A stretch of DNA of 19,506 nucleotides from an uncultured Clostridia bacterium (lineage in GTDB: Bacteria; Bacillota; Clostridia; TANB77; CAG-508). The translations under genes were made by a program, and so were the position numbers. Positions 14,174 to 19,506 of this stretch are shown here, piece after piece (the first letter of the stretch is position 1; every line of letters begins with the position of its first letter). The notes under the pieces were generated by a model. The model worked only from the letters and a program-made list of their open reading frames with translations. It made no database searches and was not told the DNA's origin. The DNA is taken from the NCBI GenBank assembly GCA_948505485.1, contig CAOPQH010000016.1, positions 1 through 19,506 on the forward strand. The letters are read 5' to 3'.

Positions 14174-14476
14174 ATGTCTAATATAAATAAAAATACACCT
14201 ATGGAAAAATTAACAATAGGTGGAAATATTTATGAAGCAGGAAATGCCCAAAATTTTAAAACTGGTGACTGGAGAAGTATTCGCCCTGTTTTTTTAGAAG
14301 ATAAGTGTAAACAATGCGGTATGTGCTTCCCTGTGTGCCCTGAAAATGCAATCCCTGTTTGTAAAGAATCATTAAATAGAAAAGATTTTGATTTCGATTA
14401 TTGTAAAGGATGTGGTGTTTGTGCTAAGGTATGTCCTTTTGGTGCTATCGAAATGAGAGAGGAGGGTTCTGAATAA
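14174..14476 (+). CDS. porD: Pyruvate:ferredoxin oxidoreductase, delta subunit (2[4Fe-4S])
   Basis: A 100-residue ferredoxin-like subunit passing electrons from the catalytic core to external ferredoxin. Two cluster motifs are complete: CKQCGMCFPVCPENAI and CKGCGVCAKVCPFGAI. The N-terminal TGDWRSIRPVF stretch is typical of PorD. A GAAAGGAG site precedes the start. The stop TAA is immediately followed by the porA ATG (AATAAATGAG), so translation is coupled. Confidence 0.93.
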   Translation: MSNINKNTPMEKLTIGGNIYEAGNAQNFKTGDWRSIRPVFLEDKCKQCGMCFPVCPENAIPVCKESLNRKDFDFDYCKGCGVCAKVCPFGAIEMREEGSE

Positions 14477-15661
14477 ATGAGTATTAGAGAAAGATTGAGT
14501 GGTAATGAAGCTTCCGCAATTGCTATGAAACAAATTAATCCTGATGTTGTTGCTGCATTTCCTATTACACCTTCAACAGAAATTCCTCAATATTTTTCAA
14601 CTTTTGTTGCTAATGGAACTGTTGATACAGAATTTGTTGCAGTTGAAAGTGAGCATAGTGCAATGAGTGCTTGTATAGGTGCAGAAGCTGCTGGATCTAG
14701 AGCTATGACAGCTACTTCTGCAAATGGTTTATCTTTAATGTGGGAAATGATTTATATAGCCTCTAGTTTAAGACTTCCTATAGTTATGTCATTAGTAAAT
14801 AGAGCTGTTTCTGGTCCATTAAATATACATAATGATCATTCAGATGCAATGGGTGTTAGAGATTCTGGATGGATAATGTTATTTTCTGAAAACAATCAAG
14901 AAGCTTATGATAATTTAATTATGGCTCATAGAATCGCTGAACACAAAGATGTTTTATTACCATTAATGGTATGTCAAGATGGATTTATTACTTCACATTC
15001 AATTGAAAATATCGAATTAATTGAAGATGATAAAGTTAAAGAATTTGTAGGTACATATAAACCAGAACATTATTTACTAAATAAAAAAGAGCCAATAGCA
15101 GTTGGACCTCTTGATTTACAAGCATATTTGTTTGAACATAAGGTACAACAAGCTGAGGCAATGAAGAATGCAAAAAAAGTTATTAAAGAAGTTTCAGAAG
15201 AATTCGAAAAAATAACAGGAAGAAAATATTCTTTCTTCGAGGAATATAAATTAGAAGATGCAGAAATTGCTATAGTTTGTATGAATTCTACTGCAGGAAC
15301 GACAAAATTTGTAGTAGATGAATTAAGAAATAAAGGAATTAAAGCTGGATTACTAAAAGTTAGAATGTTTAGACCATTCCCTGCTGAAGAAATTGCTAAA
15401 GCTCTTTCACATTTAAAAGCAGTTGCAGTATTAGATAAATCTGATTCTTTAAATGCTATTGGTGGTGCATTGTTTGAAGACGTTACATCAAGTATGTATA
15501 CAAATAAAAAACAAGTACCAATGGTAAACTATATCTATGGTATTGGTGGCAGAGATACTACTACAGATATGATAAACTCTGTGTATACAGATTTACAAGA
15601 AATAGCTAAAACTGGAAATGTTGATAATCCTTATAGATATTTAGGATTAAGACAACAATAA
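14477..15661 (+). CDS. porA: Pyruvate:ferredoxin oxidoreductase, alpha subunit
   Basis: The 394-residue alpha subunit carries the pyrimidine-binding side of the thiamine diphosphate site. Seen: GNEASAIAMKQINPDVVAAF, FPITPSTEIPQ, EFVAVESEHSAMSACIGA with the catalytic-site glutamate, GSRAMTATSANGLSLMWE, and a transketolase C-terminal-like domain (GLLKVRMFRPFPAEEIAKAL, VAVLDKSDSL). Similar overall to the archaeal and Thermotoga PorA type. Ribosome binding site GAGAGGAGG lies inside the porD end. Confidence 0.94.
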   Translation: MSIRERLSGNEASAIAMKQINPDVVAAFPITPSTEIPQYFSTFVANGTVDTEFVAVESEHSAMSACIGAEAAGSRAMTATSANGLSLMWEMIYIASSLRLPIVMSLVNRAVSGPLNIHNDHSDAMGVRDSGWIMLFSENNQEAYDNLIMAHRIAEHKDVLLPLMVCQDGFITSHSIENIELIEDDKVKEFVGTYKPEHYLLNKKEPIAVGPLDLQAYLFEHKVQQAEAMKNAKKVIKEVSEEFEKITGRKYSFFEEYKLEDAEIAIVCMNSTAGTTKFVVDELRNKGIKAGLLKVRMFRPFPAEEIAKALSHLKAVAVLDKSDSLNAIGGALFEDVTSSMYTNKKQVPMVNYIYGIGGRDTTTDMINSVYTDLQEIAKTGNVDNPYRYLGLRQQ

Positions 15662-15688
15662 ATTATATATAGAAAGGAACTGATAAAA

Positions 15689-16642
15689 ATGGCATATAAT
15701 TTAAAAGAAATAGTTGCAAATAAACCTTCTAGATTTACATCAGGTCATAGAATGTGTGCTGGTTGTGGTGCTCCTCCAGTTGCAAGAATGATATTAAGAG
15801 CATTAAAAGAAGAAGACCATGCTGTAATTGCAAATGCAACAGGATGTATGGAGGTTTCTACTTTTATTTATCCATATACAGCTTGGACAGATTCTTTTAT
15901 ACATACAGCATTCGAATGTGCTGCTGCAACAGAATCAGGTGTTGAAGCTGCTTATAAATCTTTAAAAAGACAAGGTAAATTACCAAAAGATGAACATACA
16001 AAATTTATAGCATTTGGTGGTGACGGTGGTACTTATGATATAGGTATTCAAAGTTTATCTGGAGCAATGGAAAGAGGTCATGATATGACTTATGTTTGCT
16101 ATGATAATGGAGCTTATATGAATACTGGTATCCAACGTTCTTCTGCTACGCCAAGATTTGCAGATACCACAACATCACCAGCCGGAAAAGTTATACCTGG
16201 TAAAATGCAATCTAGAAAAGATTTAGCACAAATAATGGTAGCTCATCATTTACCATATGTTGCTCAAACAATAGCTGTAAATAACTTTAAGGATTTATAT
16301 GAAAAATCTGAAAAGGCAATATACACAGAAGGACCTACCTTCCTAAATGTACTATCTCCATGTCCTAGAGGTTGGGGATATCCAACTGAGGATTTAATGG
16401 CTATAAACAAATTAGCAGTAGAAACTTGTTATTGGCCTTTATACGAAGTTGTTGATGGTAAATATAAAATAACTTATAAGCCTGTAAAAAAACTTCCAAT
16501 TGAGGAATTTCTAAAACCTCAAAAACGATTTAAGCATATGTTTAAACCGGGAAATGAATGGATGATCGAAGAATTCCAAAATGAAGTTGATAAAAGATGG
16601 CAAGAATTATTAGATTTAGAAGAAATAACAAATAAAGAATAA
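15689..16642 (+). CDS. porB: Pyruvate:ferredoxin oxidoreductase, beta subunit
   Basis: The 317-residue beta subunit binds the diphosphate of thiamine diphosphate and the proximal [4Fe-4S] cluster. Cluster ligands Cys23 and Cys26 (MCAGCGAP), Cys53 (TGCMEVS) and a distal Cys in LSPCPRGW are present. The TPP motif is GGDGGTYDIG at 110-119 with DNGAYMNTG at 139-147. DTTTSPAGKVIPGK and LAVETCYWPLYEVVDGKYK follow pyruvate-type enzymes such as Thermotoga PorB, favouring pyruvate, though 2-oxoisovalerate enzymes are close relatives. An AGAAAGGAA site precedes the ATG. Last gene of the operon. Confidence 0.94.
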   Translation: MAYNLKEIVANKPSRFTSGHRMCAGCGAPPVARMILRALKEEDHAVIANATGCMEVSTFIYPYTAWTDSFIHTAFECAAATESGVEAAYKSLKRQGKLPKDEHTKFIAFGGDGGTYDIGIQSLSGAMERGHDMTYVCYDNGAYMNTGIQRSSATPRFADTTTSPAGKVIPGKMQSRKDLAQIMVAHHLPYVAQTIAVNNFKDLYEKSEKAIYTEGPTFLNVLSPCPRGWGYPTEDLMAINKLAVETCYWPLYEVVDGKYKITYKPVKKLPIEEFLKPQKRFKHMFKPGNEWMIEEFQNEVDKRWQELLDLEEITNKE

Positions 16643-16674
16643 AAATTAGCCCTGCAAATGCAGGGCTAATTTTT
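16642..16674. terminator. Bidirectional terminator between porB and ferredoxin gene
   Basis: AAAATTAGCCCTGC (16642-16655) and GCAGGGCTAATTTT (16660-16673) form a perfect 14-bp stem with an AAAT loop. T-runs lie on the 3' side in both directions, so it can end both convergent transcripts. It touches both stop codons. Confidence 0.92.
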
Positions 16675-16843
16675 ATTCTTCAACTGGTGCATCAGTTGGG
16701 CAAACGCCAGCACATGTACCACAACTTATACAAGCTGATTCATCAATTACAAATTTATCTTCACCTTGTGATATACAACCTACTGGGCAAGCTGCTGCAC
16801 AAGCTCCACATGAAATACATTTGTCTGTTATTTTATATGCCAT
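16673..16843 (-). CDS. 2[4Fe-4S] clostridial-type ferredoxin
   Basis: A 56-residue soluble electron carrier. Cluster ligands are Cys9, 12, 15, 19 (CISCGACAAACP) and Cys38, 41, 44, 48 (CISCGTCAGVCP), giving two [4Fe-4S] clusters. A GTG four codons upstream (16855) also lies in frame, but the ATG at 16843 is preferred: it gives the standard MAYKITDKC start and has AGAGGTGG about 8 bases upstream, a sequence the longer start would partly consume. It converges on porB and follows ricT by 47 bases. It is a natural electron acceptor for the Por enzyme, by proximity and family role; not proven. Confidence 0.95.
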   Translation of the reverse strand: MAYKITDKCISCGACAAACPVGCISQGEDKFVIDESACISCGTCAGVCPTDAPVEE

Positions 16844-16890
16844 ATCTCTCACCACCTCTCATATTTCTTCTATTTCTATATATATTATAA

Positions 16891-17751
16891 TTAATCATTA
16901 ATTAATTCTTCTAAATTTTCTTCTGCTTCATGTTTTTCTATATCTTTTATTACTTTAACATCTTTTATATTATATTTTTTATAAAAATAACCTTCTCCAT
17001 CTTTAAACTTTACTCTAATATTTTCTTTTAATGTCTCTATTCTATCTACTTCGCCTTCTCCATCTTCTGTTTTGACTATTGCTCCTATATTAGGTAATTT
17101 ATTTAATTTTTCTTCATATACATCTTGCTCATATTTTAAGCAACACATAAGTCTACCACAATTTCCTGATATTTTAGCAGAATTTAATGAAAGATTTTGC
17201 TCTTTTGCCATTTTTATTGATACAGCGTCGAAGTCACTTAAAAACGAACAACAACATAATTCTCTACCACAAACTCCATTTCCACCTATTCTTTTTACTT
17301 CATCTCTTACTCCTATTTGCCTTAATTCTATTCTTGTTTTATAAATACTTGCCAAATCTTTTACTAATTCTCTAAAATCTACTCTTCCATCTGCTGTAAA
17401 ATAAAACAATATTTTACTATTGTCAAATTTATACTCAACTTCTGTTAAAGTCATTTCTAATCCATATTCTTTTATCTTTTTTAAACAGACCTCAAAGGCT
17501 TCTTTTTCTTTCTTTCTACATTCTTCGTAGTGCTTATTATCCTTTTCTGTTGCTATTCTTATTACTCTTTTTAATGGTGTTGTTAACTTTGTTTCATCAA
17601 TCTGCCTATTAGCAATTAACACTTCTCCAAATTCGTCTCCTTGTGCAGTTTCTACAATTACTTTATCATTTTTGTTAATATTAAGTTTTTTTGGATCAAA
17701 AAAATATATTTTACCTAATTTTTTAAATCTAACTCCTACTATTTTTTTCAT
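16891..17751 (-). CDS. ricT: PSP1-domain protein RicT (YaaT)
   Basis: A 286-residue homologue of Bacillus subtilis RicT, part of the iron-sulfur-containing RicA-RicF-RicT complex that acts with RNase Y on mRNA processing and affects sporulation and competence. The PSP1 domain starts with VGVRFKKLGKIYFFDP, and the cysteine-rich core GVCGRELCCCSFL and SGNCGRLMCCLKYE is intact. The start ATG at 17751 lies inside holB, overlapping it by 23 bases. The same holB-yaaT order occurs in B. subtilis. Functional details are from that organism. Confidence 0.93.
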   Translation of the reverse strand: MKKIVGVRFKKLGKIYFFDPKKLNINKNDKVIVETAQGDEFGEVLIANRQIDETKLTTPLKRVIRIATEKDNKHYEECRKKEKEAFEVCLKKIKEYGLEMTLTEVEYKFDNSKILFYFTADGRVDFRELVKDLASIYKTRIELRQIGVRDEVKRIGGNGVCGRELCCCSFLSDFDAVSIKMAKEQNLSLNSAKISGNCGRLMCCLKYEQDVYEEKLNKLPNIGAIVKTEDGEGEVDRIETLKENIRVKFKDGEGYFYKKYNIKDVKVIKDIEKHEAEENLEELIND

Positions 17752-18634
17752 TAACTTCCTCCCATATGTTAAATAACATATTATCTATGCTCATATCATA
17801 ATTAGCATTAGATTTTAACCTTTTCTTAGTCTCCTCAATTATACTAATACAATTTATTAATTTTATATTTTTACTATTTAACAACAATATATTTATATAT
17901 TCTAAAATCTCATATATTTCTTCTTTTCCTTTGTATAAAAACTCTGCATTTTTAATAATATTTAGTACATTTTTACTATCTTTTAATTCTTTAATCAATA
18001 AATTTATAGATAAATATAAGTCCTCTTTATCTTTTATATTTATGGCTTTTCCTATACTTCCATTGGCAATTTTTATAATATCATTACTAATATCTAATTT
18101 ACCAAATTGTACATCTAAATATTCTTTTATATCTTTATCCGATATTTTATTAAAACTAATTTTCATACATCTTGATTTTATTGTAGTTAACAATTTATTT
18201 TCATTTGATGTTATCAAAATAATAGTTATATATTCAGGTGGCTCCTCTAACGTTTTTAATAAACAATTTTGAGCTTCTACTGTCATTTTATCTGAATTAT
18301 CGATTATAAAAATTTTTTTATTTGATATTATTGGTTTTTCCCAAACTTTTTTTTGTAAGTCTCTTATTTGTTCTATTTTGATACTATTTCCATCAGGTTC
18401 TATATAAAAAAAATCAGGATTATTATTTGTATCAAATTCTATACATGATTTACAATTATTGCAATATTTAATTTCATTTAAGCACATTAACATTTTTGCA
18501 AATTCTTTTGCAATCATTCTTTTGCCTATACCATCTATTCCTGTAAACAAATAACTATGTGATATTTTACTTGATTTTACCGATTTAATTAAATTTTCTT
18601 TTATTAAATCATTCCCTAATATTTTTTCAAACAC
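17729..18634 (-). CDS. holB: DNA polymerase III subunit delta'
   Basis: A 301-residue clamp-loader subunit. FTGIDGIGKRMIAKEFA gives a Walker-A-like loop at 32-39, and four zinc cysteines are at 51, 58, 61 and 64 (C...CNNCKSC). The NPDFFYIEPDG segment, IFIIDNSDKMTVEAQNCLLK and TLEEPPEYITIILITSN with a following TIKSRC (sensor region) are diagnostic. Its start is 2 bases after the lepB stop and its end overlaps ricT, so the three genes form a tight operon. Confidence 0.93.
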   Translation of the reverse strand: MFEKILGNDLIKENLIKSVKSSKISHSYLFTGIDGIGKRMIAKEFAKMLMCLNEIKYCNNCKSCIEFDTNNNPDFFYIEPDGNSIKIEQIRDLQKKVWEKPIISNKKIFIIDNSDKMTVEAQNCLLKTLEEPPEYITIILITSNENKLLTTIKSRCMKISFNKISDKDIKEYLDVQFGKLDISNDIIKIANGSIGKAINIKDKEDLYLSINLLIKELKDSKNVLNIIKNAEFLYKGKEEIYEILEYINILLLNSKNIKLINCISIIEETKKRLKSNANYDMSIDNMLFNIWEEVNEKNSRS

Positions 18635-18636
18635 TA

Positions 18637-19287
18637 TTATTCCACCTTACCAAATAAACTCAATGGCCAAAAACGTATTAATACTTTACTTTCTATTTTA
18701 TCTAATGGTATACAACCAAATGCTCTACAATCTGTGCTTTTTGTTCTATTATCTCCCATAGCAAATATACAATTTTCTGGTACTATAAAATCTGACATTT
18801 CTCCTCTAGACATGTCTGTAACTACTCCGGGTTGTAAATAGTCTTCTTTATATTCTTCTTCGTTTATATATACTTTTCCATTTTTTATTTGTACATGTTC
18901 TCCTGGTAATGCAATTACTCTTTTTATATAACTTGTTTTATTAACTTCTAAAACATAGTAAGAAAATTTAGAAAATATACCATTTGGTTCATCTTCATAT
19001 TGAGCAGTAACTATACCTTTTTGTATATCTTCTTCTGTTAAATATGTTTCACTTGGTGCCTCAAAAGTTATTATATCTCCCTTTTGTGGCAATTTATGTA
19101 TTGTTCTTCCCCATCTATTAAGCCACAATCTTTGATTTTCCTTTAATGTTGGGTACATAGATGGTTGTTTTACTATTGTTGGAGTTCCTATATAAAATCT
19201 TACTAACATTGCAAGTACAACTGCAATTATTATACAATATATCCATTCTAATATTTCTTTAACTTTTGGACTTATCTCTACTTTCAA
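18637..19287 (-). CDS. lepB: Type I signal peptidase
   Basis: A 216-residue membrane-anchored protease that removes signal peptides from exported proteins such as the NlpC/P60 hydrolase in this window. One N-terminal transmembrane helix (about residues 12-33), then catalytic Ser43 in QPSMYPTL and catalytic Lys122 in SYIKRVIALPGE. GDNRTKSTDCRAFG is the conserved box E, with Cys in place of the usual Ser of DSR. Between GDIITF and the Lys box lies an extra stretch of about 35 residues (TYLTEEDIQKG ... FSYYVLEV), longer than in minimal homologues. An AAGGAGG site precedes the ATG. Confidence 0.95.
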   Translation of the reverse strand: MKVEISPKVKEILEWIYCIIIAVVLAMLVRFYIGTPTIVKQPSMYPTLKENQRLWLNRWGRTIHKLPQKGDIITFEAPSETYLTEEDIQKGIVTAQYEDEPNGIFSKFSYYVLEVNKTSYIKRVIALPGEHVQIKNGKVYINEEEYKEDYLQPGVVTDMSRGEMSDFIVPENCIFAMGDNRTKSTDCRAFGCIPLDKIESKVLIRFWPLSLFGKVE

Positions 19288-19322
19288 TTCTAATCCTCCT
19301 TGGTGAAAATACTTACTTTTGC

Positions 19323-19351
19323 ATTATATATCAAATTTTGTGATTTATCAA
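19323..19351 (-). promoter_or_regulatory. Promoter of lepB-holB-ricT operon
   Basis: On the minus strand TTGATA (19351-19346) and a perfect TATAAT (19328-19323) are 17 bases apart, about 36 bases before the lepB start. Confidence 0.75.
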
Positions 19352-19367
19352 TACGAAATCACAAAAT
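19335..19367. promoter_or_regulatory. 12-bp inverted repeat over the lepB promoter (possible operator)
   Basis: ATTTTGTGATTT (19335-19346) and AAATCACAAAAT (19356-19367) are exact reverse complements with a 9-base spacer. They cover the spacer and both sides of the -35 box, where a bound dimeric repressor would block transcription. The half-site contains TGTGA but the spacing does not fit a Crp/Fnr site. Confidence 0.6.
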
Positions 19368-19411
19368 AAGTTTATAAAAGTTTAAATTTAAAATAATTTG
19401 CATACAATTTC

Positions 19412-19452
19412 TATGTCAAATATCCCCGTCCCTATTGACACCTATTGACATA
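19412..19452. repeat. REP-like palindromic element
   Basis: TATGTCAA (19412-19419) and TTGACATA (19445-19452) form a perfect 8-bp inverted repeat enclosing a C-rich ATCCCCGTCCC core; a nested TTGACA lies at 19435-19440. On the minus strand it reads TGTCAATAGGGACGGGG, like the GGGACGG-containing REP elements seen in many Firmicutes. No transposase is in the window. The remaining 19453-19506 shows nothing I can identify. Confidence 0.5.
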
Positions 19453-19506
19453 AGAAATAATATATAAAATTATGAAGATGAGCGGTCGAAAGTAATTGAA
19501 GATAGA

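Noticed and set aside
16844..16855. GTG start four codons upstream of the ferredoxin ATG
   Set aside because: The GTG lies within the Shine-Dalgarno of the ATG start, and the shorter form has the standard ferredoxin N-terminus.
19335..19367. Crp/Fnr-type binding site (TGTGA...TCACA)
   Set aside because: The half-sites are 15 bases apart instead of 6, so it does not fit; kept as an operator of unknown type.

Overview
The window is AT-rich chromosomal DNA of a low-GC Gram-positive anaerobe. TagO/WecA-type transferase, RicT, family II pyrophosphatase, GatCAB, a clostridial 2[4Fe-4S] ferredoxin and a four-subunit pyruvate:ferredoxin oxidoreductase all point to the class Clostridia. Compact gene spacing and very AT-rich codon use suggest a gut-type, possibly streamlined lineage, but the species cannot be named from this sequence.

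Left block (1-6526, all minus strand; read right to left): rpiB, a TagO/WecA-like lipid-linked sugar transferase with a rubredoxin domain fused to its C-terminus, hslO (Hsp33), ppaC (Mn-dependent pyrophosphatase) with its own near-perfect promoter, a secreted three-SH3 NlpC/P60 cell-wall hydrolase, and the first 454 codons of comEC, which runs off the left edge.

Accessory block (about 6600-8240): a strong terminator, an N-terminally truncated DUF4143-type ATPase remnant, a DUF1653 gene, and a stretch that looks empty but holds a probable type I toxin-antitoxin locus. That locus is a 36-residue hydrophobic peptide (minus strand) facing a convergent promoter and a short terminated antisense RNA. 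Beside it lies a second, frameshifted hydrophobic mini-gene with its own promoter and a similar leader hairpin. Two 45-bp direct repeats (42/45 identical, 754 bp apart) bracket the toxin locus and the DUF1653 gene, like attachment-site or recombination scars.

Middle block (8286-13330): rpsT and a two-helix membrane protein on the plus strand, then gatC, a HAD-family nucleotidase, gatA and gatB on the minus strand. A structured repeat, whose long hairpin shows compensatory base changes between its two copies, sits directly after the HAD gene and directly after gatB.

Right block (13442-19506): a plus-strand porCDAB operon with a consensus promoter, converging on a small ferredoxin gene across a perfect 14-bp bidirectional terminator. 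Enzyme and probable electron acceptor are thus neighbours. Upstream of the ferredoxin on the minus strand are ricT, holB and lepB, driven from a promoter overlapped by a perfect 12-bp inverted repeat. A REP-like palindrome lies near the right edge.
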